DNA from: Methylorubrum extorquens
Lineage (GTDB): Bacteria; Pseudomonadota; Alphaproteobacteria; Rhizobiales; Beijerinckiaceae
Length of the DNA stretch: 64,000 bases
Assembly: GCF_024169925.1 (NCBI RefSeq)
Contig: NZ_JALJXF010000001.1
Span: 2,176,001 to 2,240,000 of the forward strand
Direction: 5' to 3'
In this document: piece by piece, positions 31,177-40,172 of the stretch
Layout of the letters: each line of letters starts with the position of its first letter
How positions within the stretch are numbered: position 1 is the first letter of the stretch
Notes under the pieces: model-generated
Databases searched by the model: none
What the model saw: only the letters and a program-made list of their open reading frames with translations
Told to the model about the DNA's origin: nothing
Program-made: the position numbers and the translations under genes

Positions 31177-32961
31177 TTACGAAGCGAGGGCACGGCCGGC
31201 CTCGCCCCGAGCCGCCCGAAGCATGAGCGGGTTCGGCATGTCGATGTAGTTGCCGGTACCGTCGCCCGAGGCGAGTTCGTCGCGGTCGGACAGGCGCACC
31301 CGTAGGTTGGCCTTGGTGCAGAGCGTCGGACCGTCGAGCACCGAGCGGGCGAAGGCGCGGCCGGCGCCGGTCATGCGGCGTGCCATCGCCTCCAGGCGGC
31401 GGGCGAGGTCGTCGAGGAGCGTTTCCTCGCGCGCCAGCCCGTCATGGCCGATCCGGGCGATGACGGAGAAGATCTGGTTGACCACGAGATAATAGGCCAG
31501 CCGTCGGCGGATCTCGCCGTCCGGGAAATAGAGCGAGGCGATTGAAGCGGTCTCGGGCGCGTCGCGCAGCAACCGCGGGCGGGCGGATTCCGAGAGGTAG
31601 AAGCCCTGGTTGTCGCGGTAGAAGCCGCGGCGCGGCCAGCCGGAGGCGACATCGAGCAGCGCGTTCTGCTGGTGAGCCTCCAACGCGATGCCATGCGCGT
31701 CGTAGAGCGCGACGACGGGCTCCAGCATGCAATCGAGATAGCGGGCGAACCACGTGCGGGCGGCCTGGGCGCGTGCGGCCGAACCCTCCGGGCAGACCTG
31801 CCGCAGAAGGGCCTCCAGCCGCGAGAGGCGGCCGGGCAGCGGCTCGGCGGTGAGGGCCGCCAGCGTGGCGATGCCCCGCTCCGCCCCGTCGCGGAACAGG
31901 TTCTCGCGCAAGACCGTCTCGAAGCCGCTCTCCTCGCGGCCGGGCTCGTGCAGGGTGAGGTAGGCGGGGTCGGCGAGGATCTGGAAGTTGGGATGGCGCG
32001 CGGCGAACGGGCTCTTTGCCAGCAGCCGGGCCATGGCGACGCCGGCCTTGAGTTCGGCGAGCCGGTTCACCCGCAGCGAGTTGGTGAGAGTCACGGGCAG
32101 CGAGAACTTCGCCATCCACGGGCTCTCGGCGGCGTAGACGGTGCGCAGCGAGGAGGTCGCGGTGAAGCGGGGGCCGAAGGCGCCGAGCCGCCGGATGCGG
32201 CCCGCCTCGACCCATGTGGCGACGTGCGGCTCCAGCATTAGGGCCTCGGCCTGGAGCGGATGCATCGGCAGGGCGATCTCGTCGGCGCGCAGGCCCAGCC
32301 GGCTGGCGTCGGGGCCGAGCAGGTCGAGGGCAAGGTCGGGCGCGGTGCGGGCCACCGCCGAATCGTGGCGCACGAGACTCGCTTCAGCGGCGAACACGGC
32401 AAGCTGGAACGAGCCGCCCTCCTCCGGCGCGTAGGCACGGGCCTGCCAGGTCGTGAGGCCCTGCCGGCTCTTGGGCGTCGGGTGCAGCCAGTGGCCGAAG
32501 ACCAGGGCACGCTCGGCGGCGATGAAGCCGGTCTGCGTATCCGCTTCTCGCTCCGCGAGGTCGAGTAGGCGCGCGGTCTCGCGATAGCTGTCGAGCACGC
32601 GCCCGAGGAGTTCCAGCTCGCGCTCGCGGGCGGTCTCGCCCCGCCCCTCGTCGGTGCGCGAATAGGCCTCGCCGAGAAGCTCTTGGAGCGCGCGCATTGG
32701 TGCCACCGGCCGCCAGCGCGGCTCGTGCAGGTGGCGCGTCCAGAGGCGGCCGAAGGCGTGCGCCCCGCACAGTGACGGAGAGAGGATCTCGGCGCGGATC
32801 GCGAGACGGCGGCTGCGCAGGTTCCACTCGATGCAGGGTGCCGGCGGCCCGTCCGTCAGCGCGTGCCGGATGCGGATGCCGGAATCGATCTCGCGCAGAT
32901 ATCCGTTGGCGAAGCTGCGGAAGGCGGCAGCCTCGGCCACGGCTTGAGACGATGGCGGCAT
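31177..32961 (-). CDS. asbA: AsbA-type NIS siderophore synthetase
   Basis: The 594-residue protein is an IucA/IucC-family synthetase. ATP- and citrate-binding segments seen are IALPMHPLQAEALML, ATSSLRTVYAAESPWMAKFSLPVTLTNSLRVNRL, EAHQQNALLDVASGWPRRGFYRDNQGFYLSE and a C-terminal ferric reductase-like LCTKANLRVRLSDRDEL. AsbA adenylates citrate and couples it to the first spermidine. It is the first gene of a four- or five-gene operon in which all junctions overlap or are within 30 bases. About 950 bases separate it from the divergent sigma-factor gene. Confidence 0.88.
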   Translation of the reverse strand: MPPSSQAVAEAAAFRSFANGYLREIDSGIRIRHALTDGPPAPCIEWNLRSRRLAIRAEILSPSLCGAHAFGRLWTRHLHEPRWRPVAPMRALQELLGEAYSRTDEGRGETARERELELLGRVLDSYRETARLLDLAEREADTQTGFIAAERALVFGHWLHPTPKSRQGLTTWQARAYAPEEGGSFQLAVFAAEASLVRHDSAVARTAPDLALDLLGPDASRLGLRADEIALPMHPLQAEALMLEPHVATWVEAGRIRRLGAFGPRFTATSSLRTVYAAESPWMAKFSLPVTLTNSLRVNRLAELKAGVAMARLLAKSPFAARHPNFQILADPAYLTLHEPGREESGFETVLRENLFRDGAERGIATLAALTAEPLPGRLSRLEALLRQVCPEGSAARAQAARTWFARYLDCMLEPVVALYDAHGIALEAHQQNALLDVASGWPRRGFYRDNQGFYLSESARPRLLRDAPETASIASLYFPDGEIRRRLAYYLVVNQIFSVIARIGHDGLAREETLLDDLARRLEAMARRMTGAGRAFARSVLDGPTLCTKANLRVRLSDRDELASGDGTGNYIDMPNPLMLRAARGEAGRALAS

Positions 32962-33916
32962 GATCTTCGAAACCTCGTGTGAGCCTTGGGGTGCGAGCTT
33001 TGGGGTGCGAGCCTCGGGGGGCCGGCGGCATCGCGGCGGGGCGTGCGCCCGGATTCCCGATCCGCCGGTCCGGCGCCGATCCGGCCTTCGGCCGGCGGCG
33101 CCGCCTTAGACCGTGCTGCGCATCATCGGACCGCCGCGGCGGTCCGGTCGTCGGGCAGCCCGTGCGTCATCCGCGGCAGGGGGCAGAGCGCGCAGCGAAC
33201 TCACCGTTGCGGCGGAGGGCGTGGGGAAGCGTGCGGTTTCGAGAGAAAGAAAAGGTCGTCGATCGAAGCGTAAGGATAAGAAAAATTCTCTTCGTTGTAC
33301 TTGCTCATTGGACTGAGGGCTCCCTCGAATCGCTTGAGGTTGAGGGCGTGTTGCGCAAACTCCAGGCGCGCGTCAAGAGAAGATGAATTTATTGGAATTG
33401 TTCTTGATATAGGGTGATTGCGTGTTTGCTCTGCCGCGACAGCTGGTTGCTATCGAAAATATTCTTTATTTGTCCGCTAATTTATCGCGTGCGGGCCGTT
33501 TCCGTGCCTCCGCCGGTCACGGCGTGAGTGCACCGAGCAAGCCATCTCTGATTGTGTCCGCGATCCCGCCGCGCCGGATCGTCATCGCATCGCCGTCCGT
33601 CTCCGAACCGGGCTTCGATCCCGACCCCGCCGGGTGATCGCGCCGCGTGAAGCGCGCGTTGCGCCGTGATGAGAAAATCCGTTGCCGATCCGCAACGAGG
33701 CCATGAAATGACTTTTAGTCTTTAGCTGTAATAATTCTTGTCTTGGTTTAGGGGCAAGCATTTCGACTGTCCGTACAACGTCTTGTGCCGGCATCGTCCT
33801 CTAGATTGGAAGTTGTATAAGCTATTCTGGGGCTTGCATAATCCATGCGTCTCCTTCTGGTCGGTCCTCAGTCATCGATCAATGTGGGATCATCTGTGGG
33901 CGACGGGACCGATGTC
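32962..33916. promoter_or_regulatory. Long divergent control region of the metallophore locus
   Basis: About 955 bases lie between asbA and the sigma-factor start. The right half (about 33240-33850) is AT-richer than its surroundings. Short tracts such as TTCTTGATATAGGG near 33400 and TAATAATTCTTG near 33725 could hold promoter elements. I found no ORF of credible quality and no clear Irr, Fur or Mur box by eye. The length suggests several promoters or a structured leader. Confidence 0.5.
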
Positions 33917-34438
33917 ATGGCGGGAGGGGCGGCGGGGGTGTCGATCGATGCCCTCTACCGTCACGAAGGGCTGAAGCTCCGGCGTTTCCTTCAGCGCCTG
34001 CTCGACAACCCGGCCGACGCCGCGGATGCGAGCCAGGAAACCTACCTGCGCATGGTCGCCGCGCTCTCGCGCACGAGCATCGACCACCCTTCGGCCCTGC
34101 TGTTCCGCATCGCCACCAACGTCGCCCTGCGGATGCGCAACCGCGGCCGGCTGGAGCGGATGCTGTTCGCGGCGAAATGTGAGACGGAACTGGCCGAGAT
34201 CGCCGACGGCTACGCCCTCCCCGAGCGGCAGACGATCGCCCGGCAGGAGCTGAAGCGCCTCGCCGCGGCGATCGATGCCTTGCCGCCCCGCTGCCGCGAA
34301 GTGTTCCTGCTCAGCCGCCTCGACGGCCTCGCGAACGGCGAGATCGCGCAGCGCCTCGGCATCTCGCGCAACATGGTCGAGAAGCACATCATCAAGGCCC
34401 TGCTGCATTGCCGGCGCAGCCGCCTCGATCTTTTTTGA
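33917..34438 (+). CDS. ECF sigma factor, FecI type
   Basis: The start is taken at MAGGAAGVSIDALYRHEG; an upstream ATG at 33845 would add 24 unsupported residues. The 173-residue protein has sigma region 2 (KLRRFLQRLLDNPADAADASQETYLRMV) and region 4 (ALPPRCREVFLLSRLDGLANGEIAQRLGISRNMVEKHIIKALL). FecI-type factors are activated from the cell surface by a TonB receptor through a FecR-like regulator, and both partners follow. Its 3' end carries a 17-18 base tandem duplication spanning the stop. Confidence 0.92.
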   Translation: MAGGAAGVSIDALYRHEGLKLRRFLQRLLDNPADAADASQETYLRMVAALSRTSIDHPSALLFRIATNVALRMRNRGRLERMLFAAKCETELAEIADGYALPERQTIARQELKRLAAAIDALPPRCREVFLLSRLDGLANGEIAQRLGISRNMVEKHIIKALLHCRRSRLDLF

Positions 34439-34460
34439 ACGACGATCTTTTTTTGAACGA
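34426..34460 (+). repeat. Tandem duplication across sigma-factor stop codon
   Basis: CGATCTTTTTTGAACGA at 34426-34442 is followed directly by CGATCTTTTTTTGAACGA at 34443-34460; the second copy has one more T. The first copy contains the TGA stop. Confidence 0.85.
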
Positions 34461-34552
34461 GTCGCATCAGGAGGCCGCGACCTCGTTGATCTAAGGGGAT
34501 AGGACACCCGCGCTGCGCCATTTCGGGCCGCGGTCGACCCCGGGGGATTGGC

Positions 34553-35494
34553 GTGGCCGGCAGGGACGGGACGGAGGCCGATGAGGCCGACGGCGGTGAG
34601 GATCCGGTCGAGCACGAGGCCGCGTCCTGGGTCGCGCGGCTCGCCTCCTCCGATGCCACGGACGCTGACCGAAGGGCTTTCGAGACTTGGCGCGGGGCCC
34701 ATCCGGCCCATGCCGCGGCCTATGCCGAGATGGATGCGCTGTGGCGCCGGCTCGGGCAACTCCCCGATCCCCGCCGCAAGGGGCCTCCGAAGACGCTGGC
34801 TGGCCTTGCCGCCATCGCCCTGATCGGGGCAGCCCTGGCGTATCAGGTCGGTCTCCTCGACCGGCTGCGTGCGGATCTGTGGAGCGGCGTCGGCACCATC
34901 GAGCACGCCACGCTGCCCGACGGCAGCCGCGTCGATCTCAACACGGATACGGCGATCGCGGTGCGGTTCACGCAAGGAGAGCGCGAGATCACGCTTCTGC
35001 GGGGCGAGGCGAGCTTCGATGTCGTGCCCGACCGGAGCCGGCCCTTCGTTGTGCGCGGTGGCGGCCTGAGCGTGCGCGCGGTCGGAACCCGCTTCTTCCT
35101 GCGCGCGGACGGGGCGGGCAGTCCCGTGGGCGTGGCCGAGGGGCGTGTCGATGTGTCGGCGCAGAGCGGGCACGTCGTCGTCTCGGCCGGGGAGGAAGTC
35201 CGTCTCGGCGGCGACGCCCTGCATGTCGCCGCGGCGGATGTGGAGCGCGCCACGGCGTGGCGCGACGGCCGGCTGATCTTTTCCGGAAAGCCGCTGGCGG
35301 CGGTCCTCATGGAACTGAACCGTTACCGCCGCGGGCGCATCGTGCTGCTCGACCGTGGGCTCGGCGAACGGCGCGTGACCGGCGCGTTCGATGCCCGCAA
35401 CACCGACGACGCCCTCGACGTGATCGCCACAACCATGGGCATCCGCATCCGGCGGTTCTCGCCGCTGCTGGTGCTGGTCGGATCGCCCGTGTGA
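34553..35494 (+). CDS. FecR-type regulator (anti-sigma/sigma activator)
   Basis: The start is GTG at 34553. The 313-residue protein has an N-terminal DUF4880-like cytoplasmic domain (HEAASWVARLASSDATDADRRAFETWRGAHPAHAAAYAEMDALW), one membrane helix near 83-103 (LAGLAAIALIGAALAYQVGLL), and a periplasmic FecR domain (HATLPDGSRVDLNTDTAIAVRFTQGEREITLLRGEASFDV). The C-terminal part resembles an STN fold that contacts the receptor's signalling domain. It relays receptor occupancy to the sigma factor. It stands between the two partners in the usual order. Confidence 0.93.
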   Translation: MAGRDGTEADEADGGEDPVEHEAASWVARLASSDATDADRRAFETWRGAHPAHAAAYAEMDALWRRLGQLPDPRRKGPPKTLAGLAAIALIGAALAYQVGLLDRLRADLWSGVGTIEHATLPDGSRVDLNTDTAIAVRFTQGEREITLLRGEASFDVVPDRSRPFVVRGGGLSVRAVGTRFFLRADGAGSPVGVAEGRVDVSAQSGHVVVSAGEEVRLGGDALHVAAADVERATAWRDGRLIFSGKPLAAVLMELNRYRRGRIVLLDRGLGERRVTGAFDARNTDDALDVIATTMGIRIRRFSPLLVLVGSPV

Positions 35495-35592
35495 GCGGGG
35501 CGACGAGGAGAGGCGAAAAAAATCGCTCTCCCCACGTCAGGAGATGGCGCTCCCGTTGATCTTAACCGTCGAGGGCGCGGAGGACGCACGGC

Positions 35593-38172
35593 GTGCCGCC
35601 CCTCCCGACGGATCGATGGGGCTTTGGTATGGCGTCGCGCGCAGGCAGGTTTTCACAGGGCCGGATGGCGGGGATCGCGCTGGCCGGCGTGTCGGTCGCG
35701 GTGATGGCGCAGGCGGCTGCGCAGGCCGGCGAGGCGAGGCGCCCGCGCGGCCCCACGATCCTGGCGGAGGCGCCGCTGGGGGGCGATCCCGTCCGGCTCG
35801 CCATCCCGAAGGGTTCGCTGGAGGCCGGCCTCGTCGCCTTCACCGAGCAGGCCGGGGTCAAGCTGGTCTACCCGACCGAGCTGACGGCGCGGCTCGAGAC
35901 ACCGGGGCTCGCGGGCGAGTTCGCCCCGCTCGACGCCCTGACCAAGCTTCTGGACGGCACCGGCCTCACCTATCGCCCGGCCGGCGCCTCGACCATCACC
36001 CTGGTCAACCCGCGCTACGTCCAGCTCGGCGCCGAGCCGGCCGGCGCGGTGGCGCTCGACGAGTTGCACGTGCAGGGTCAGGCGCAGGGCCGTGCCACGT
36101 CCGCCGGCCTGCCGCCCGCCTCCGGAACCGTCGGGCAGCCGCCCGTCCCCTATGCCGGCGGTCAGGTCGCAACCGGAGCGCGGCTCGGTGCGCTCGGAAA
36201 TCGCTCCGTTCTGAAGACGCCGTTCAACGTCACGGGCTTCACGGACAAGCTGATCCGGGACCAGCAGGCGCGCTCGGTCGCCGATGTCGTGCTGAACGAC
36301 CCCTCCGTGCGCGTCGACGTCTCGGCCTTCAGCGAACGGGATTCCTATTTCATCCGCGGCTTCTCGGTGACCAACGTCGACACTGCCTTCGACGGCCTGT
36401 TTTATCTCACCAACGCGCGCCGCCACTTCATCGAGGGCATCGAGCGCGTCGAGGTGCTGAAGGGGCCGACCTCGCTCCTGAGCGGCGGCATCGGCCGCGT
36501 CGGCGGCACGATCAACCTCATCCCCAAGCGCGCCTACGACGAGCCGCTGGCCCGGATCACGACGACCTATATCAGTGACGCGCAGATCTGGACTCATGCC
36601 GACCTCGGTCGGCGCTTCGGCGAGTTCAAGGAATGGGGCGTGCGCTTCAACGGCGCCTACCGCAACGGCGCCACGCCCCTCGACAAGAACGAGATCGAGG
36701 TCGGCGTTGCGACCCTCGGCCTCGATTACCGCGGCGACCGCTTCCGCGCCTCGCTCGACCTCGTCCATTCCAACCAGAACATCACCGCGCCCGTGTCGAT
36801 ATTCAATGCGGTTGCGCCGAACATCACTGTTCCGCGCGCGCCCAATGGTCGGATCAACACGGCGAGTTCGTTCGAATACAATGACAGCCGCTATGACATG
36901 GCCGCGGGCCGAGTCGAGTACGACCTGCTGCCCGATACGACGCTCTACGCCGCGGGCGGCATCAGCCGCTATCGCGAGGACTCGCTCTCGTCTTTCTATC
37001 AGATCACGGGGCCGGCCGGCCAGGCCACCAACACGCTGGCCATCGCACCGATCGAGTTGCAGGGACTGACGGGCGAGATCGGCTTGCGCTCCAACTTCCA
37101 GACCGGCATCGTCGGTCATCAATTCACCGTCTCGGCCGTCGAGGCGGTGAACAAGAATTTCTCGCGCGGCTACGTCCCGCCGAGGCTGCCGAGCTTCCAG
37201 ACCAACATCTACGATCCCGTCTACCTGCCGTCCGGCTCCGTCGCCAACTTCGGGTTCCCGCGGTCCAGCCGGCAGCCGCTCTTCAACGATCTCTCCGTGC
37301 GCAGCGTGGCGGTGGCCGACACTTTGTCGCTCGGCGACCGCTTCCTGCTGACACTGGGCGGGCGCTATCAGGAGATCAACCTGAAGAGTTTCGCGACCCG
37401 CCCCGGAGCAGACTTCGGCAATCAGCTCTCCGGTTATACCGAGAGTCGGATCAGCCCCGTCATCGCCCTGGTGGTGAGCCCGTTCGACAATCTCTCATTC
37501 TATGGCAACTACATCGAAGCACTCGAGGTGGGGCCGACCGCGCCGAATACCGCGGCGTTGGACAATCGGGGGCAGATCTTCCCGCCGGTCGTCACGACCC
37601 AGAAGGAGATTGGCGCGAAGTACGATTTCGGCACCGTCGCGGTGACCGCCTCGTTGTTCGAGATCGAGCAGCCGAACGCCTTCGCCGTCGGGCGGCTCTT
37701 CACCGTCAACGGCCTCCAGCGCAACCGCGGTGTCGAACTCACCGCCTTCGGCGAGCCCGTGCCGGGGGTGCGGCTCGTCGGTGGCGTCACTTTCTTCGAC
37801 GCGCAACTGGCGCGGACAGAAGGCGGCAGGTTCGACGGCAACGCCGCACCGGGCGTCCCCGATACGGCGTTCAACCTCTACGGCGAATATGACCTGCCGC
37901 CTTGGCTGGCGCCGGGCCTCACCCTGACCGGCCGGGCGCTGTACACGAGCAGCGTGTTCTTCGATCAGGCCAACACGCAGTCGGTCCCGGACTGGACCCG
38001 CTTCGACGCCGGTCTGCGCTACGCCTTCGAGGGCGTGAACGGGAAGCCGGTGGTGATGCGCGCCATCGTCGAGAACGTGTTCGACAATTCCTACTGGTCC
38101 TCCGCCACGCGCGGCTTCCTCGCCGTCGGCGCGCCGCGGACGTTCATCGTGTCCGCCTCGGTCGACTTCTAA
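35593..38172 (+). CDS. TonB-dependent siderophore/metallophore receptor with STN signalling domain
   Basis: The GTG at 35593 is kept because GGAGG lies 9 bases upstream; an ATG at 35629 is the alternative. The 859-residue protein has an N-terminal signal sequence, an STN domain (about 60-115, LAIPKGSLEAGLVAFTEQAGVKLVYPTELTAR), a plug (about 190-330, SVADVVLNDPSVRVDVSAFSERDSYFIRGF, GIERVEVLKGPTSLLSGGIGRVGGTINLIPKR) and a 22-strand-type barrel ending SASVDF. The STN domain marks it as a transducing receptor, fitting the FecI/FecR pair upstream. It probably takes up the metal complex of the metallophore made by the divergent operon. Confidence 0.94.
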   Translation: MPPLPTDRWGFGMASRAGRFSQGRMAGIALAGVSVAVMAQAAAQAGEARRPRGPTILAEAPLGGDPVRLAIPKGSLEAGLVAFTEQAGVKLVYPTELTARLETPGLAGEFAPLDALTKLLDGTGLTYRPAGASTITLVNPRYVQLGAEPAGAVALDELHVQGQAQGRATSAGLPPASGTVGQPPVPYAGGQVATGARLGALGNRSVLKTPFNVTGFTDKLIRDQQARSVADVVLNDPSVRVDVSAFSERDSYFIRGFSVTNVDTAFDGLFYLTNARRHFIEGIERVEVLKGPTSLLSGGIGRVGGTINLIPKRAYDEPLARITTTYISDAQIWTHADLGRRFGEFKEWGVRFNGAYRNGATPLDKNEIEVGVATLGLDYRGDRFRASLDLVHSNQNITAPVSIFNAVAPNITVPRAPNGRINTASSFEYNDSRYDMAAGRVEYDLLPDTTLYAAGGISRYREDSLSSFYQITGPAGQATNTLAIAPIELQGLTGEIGLRSNFQTGIVGHQFTVSAVEAVNKNFSRGYVPPRLPSFQTNIYDPVYLPSGSVANFGFPRSSRQPLFNDLSVRSVAVADTLSLGDRFLLTLGGRYQEINLKSFATRPGADFGNQLSGYTESRISPVIALVVSPFDNLSFYGNYIEALEVGPTAPNTAALDNRGQIFPPVVTTQKEIGAKYDFGTVAVTASLFEIEQPNAFAVGRLFTVNGLQRNRGVELTAFGEPVPGVRLVGGVTFFDAQLARTEGGRFDGNAAPGVPDTAFNLYGEYDLPPWLAPGLTLTGRALYTSSVFFDQANTQSVPDWTRFDAGLRYAFEGVNGKPVVMRAIVENVFDNSYWSSATRGFLAVGAPRTFIVSASVDF

Positions 38173-38478
38173 GGTTCCGACGCCCGCTGCCTGCCTCTCC
38201 GTCGCGACGAGGGAGGGGTAGGCACGCCCGATGCTGAACGCTTCGACCGCTTCGCGAATTGCGAGACGGTCGAAGCGAGGTTCGCCTGCCTGTTGCGCGC
38301 GCTGCCCTGAAAACGGGCAGACATCCGGGGTGAACGCTCCCCGTCCTGCTCAGCCCCCATCTATGGCGGCCATTCCCGCCAAGCTGACCGGTCTGTGTGT
38401 TTTGTGGCTTCTGGCACGGGTCCTGCAATGTGGTTTTTGACCACTTTGATGGATGCGTGGAAACGCGGGAGCCTCAGC
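38173..38478. other. Intergenic region after the TonB receptor
   Basis: The 306-base gap contains no convincing gene. An interrupted inverted motif (GCTTCGACC near 38238 and GGTCGAAGC near 38268) could serve as a weak transcription end. The promoter of the ABC operon should lie near 38350-38460. Confidence 0.45.
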
Positions 38479-40062
38479 ATGGCCGGTACGATGGACCGCA
38501 GACGGTTTCTGCAGGGAGTATTGCAGGGCAGCGCCGCCGCTGTGGGTTTTGCCCAGATCAATCCCGACTTCCTGATCTCCTCGGCCTTCGCGCAGGCGGG
38601 CAAGCCGCTGGTCTTCCTCTCGGCCGAGAACATCACCGGCAACTGGGACCCGACCGCCCACACCACGCTCTCGCAGAAGAACATCGAGGGCTTCGTGATG
38701 GGCTTCCTGACCCGCACGCCGATGACCCTCGATGACCCCGGCAAGGTCGTCTACGAACTCGCCACCGACATCAAACTCCTCGATCCGCACCGCCTGCAGA
38801 TCAAGCTGCGCAAGGGCGTGCACTTCCACGACGGCAAGCCGTTCGGGCCCGAGGACGTGAAGGCGACCTTCGAATACGGCGCGGGCAAGGACCGGCCGGC
38901 GCAGTGGTATCCCGGCCCGACCGAGACGCTGACGATCACCACGCCCGACGACGAGACCGTGATCGTCGATACCTCGAAGGGCGGCTACCCTGCCCACCTC
39001 TTCATCTTCCTGGCCTCGTTCCTCCCCATCCTCTCGGCCAAGGACATCGCCGAGGGGCCGGGCGGCGCCCTCACCCGGCGCCTGAACGGCACCGGCCCGT
39101 TCCGCTTCGTCGAGCAGCGCGGCAACGACACCGTGCTCAAGGCCCATGACGGCTATTTCCGCGGCAAGCCCGGCATTCCCGGCATCAACTTCACCTTCAC
39201 CGGCGATTCGACCACGCGGATGCTGTCGCTGATGAACGGTCAGGCCTCGATCGTCGAGCGGCTCGAGCCCGAGCAGGTCGAGACGGTGAAGAACAACCCG
39301 AAGATCGCGATCAACGAGGTCGTCTCGGTCGAGAACAAGTATCTCTGGTTCCGCTGTTCCAAGCCGCCCTTCGACGACGTGCGGGTGCGCATGGCCGCCT
39401 GCCACTCGATCGACCGGGCGATGCTGCTGGAGATCCTCGGCGCGGCGGGCCATGCCTGCGCCAACTTCATCTCGCCGGTGAAGTTCGGCTACGTCGACCT
39501 CAAGAACTACCCGGCCTACGACCCGGCCAAGGCTCAGGCGCTGCTGGCCGAGGCCGGTTACCCCAAGGGCAAGGGGCTGCCGCCGCTCGAATACATCACC
39601 TCGGTCGGCTTCTATCCGAAGACAAAGGAGTACGGCGAAGTCATCACCGCGATGCTCAACGAGCAGGGCTTTCCGGTGAGCCTCACGGTGCTGGAGCCGG
39701 CGGCCTGGAACGAGCGGCTCTATCACCGCCCCGGCGGCGGGCCCGGCCACATGGTCGATTGCGGCTGGTCCACCGCCTCGCCCGAGCCGGATCTGGTGCT
39801 GCGCACCCACTTCCACTCCTCCTCGCACCGCATCACCGGCATCGCGGACGCTGAGATCGACGCGAGCTTGGATCGTGAGCGGTCGGCGCCGACGCTGGAG
39901 GAGCGCAAGGCCATCCTCCAGAACGAGACCATGCCGCTGCTGGCCGCCAAGATGCCGGCGCTGTCGCTGTTCACCTCGGTGATGATCCACGCGATGCAGC
40001 GGGAGCTGAAGGGCCTCTACATCTACCCGGACGGCTCCATCGACGCCTCCAAGACCGCCTGA
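38479..40062 (+). CDS. Oligopeptide/dipeptide-type ABC transporter substrate-binding protein
   Basis: The start MAGTMDRRRFLQGVLQG is chosen because it opens a twin-arginine signal (RRRFLQG), with cleavage likely after SAFAQA. The 527-residue protein is an SBP_bac_5 family binding protein: PLVFLSAENITGNWDPTAHTTLSQKNIEGF, KLRKGVHFHDGKPFGPEDVKATFEY, RLNGTGPFRFVE. This group carries peptides, nickel, sugars or amine conjugates to DppB/DppC-type permeases. It is first in a cluster with amidase and kinase genes and next to betaine demethylation, so a methylated amine conjugate is a plausible ligand. Confidence 0.93.
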   Translation: MAGTMDRRRFLQGVLQGSAAAVGFAQINPDFLISSAFAQAGKPLVFLSAENITGNWDPTAHTTLSQKNIEGFVMGFLTRTPMTLDDPGKVVYELATDIKLLDPHRLQIKLRKGVHFHDGKPFGPEDVKATFEYGAGKDRPAQWYPGPTETLTITTPDDETVIVDTSKGGYPAHLFIFLASFLPILSAKDIAEGPGGALTRRLNGTGPFRFVEQRGNDTVLKAHDGYFRGKPGIPGINFTFTGDSTTRMLSLMNGQASIVERLEPEQVETVKNNPKIAINEVVSVENKYLWFRCSKPPFDDVRVRMAACHSIDRAMLLEILGAAGHACANFISPVKFGYVDLKNYPAYDPAKAQALLAEAGYPKGKGLPPLEYITSVGFYPKTKEYGEVITAMLNEQGFPVSLTVLEPAAWNERLYHRPGGGPGHMVDCGWSTASPEPDLVLRTHFHSSSHRITGIADAEIDASLDRERSAPTLEERKAILQNETMPLLAAKMPALSLFTSVMIHAMQRELKGLYIYPDGSIDASKTA

Positions 40063-40083
40063 CCGGCAAGACCGCCTGACCGG
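40051..40083 (+). repeat. Tandem duplication across binding-protein stop codon
   Basis: AAGACCGCCTGACCGG occurs at 40051-40066 and again at 40068-40083. The first copy includes the TGA stop, and the second would restore the same residues and stop in frame -1. A GC-rich hairpin follows near 40107-40131. Confidence 0.8.
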
Positions 40084-40172
40084 ACTGCCCGCGCCCGGCG
40101 CGTGACCCGGCCCGCCTTCGCGGGCGGCCGGGCCACGCCCTGCCGATTCCGTCACCGGACCCGTAGCCCTCG

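Noticed and set aside
33113..33386. Several overlapping short frames in the asbA/sigma-factor gap
   Set aside because: Basic, low-complexity translations without ribosome sites or homology; judged non-coding.
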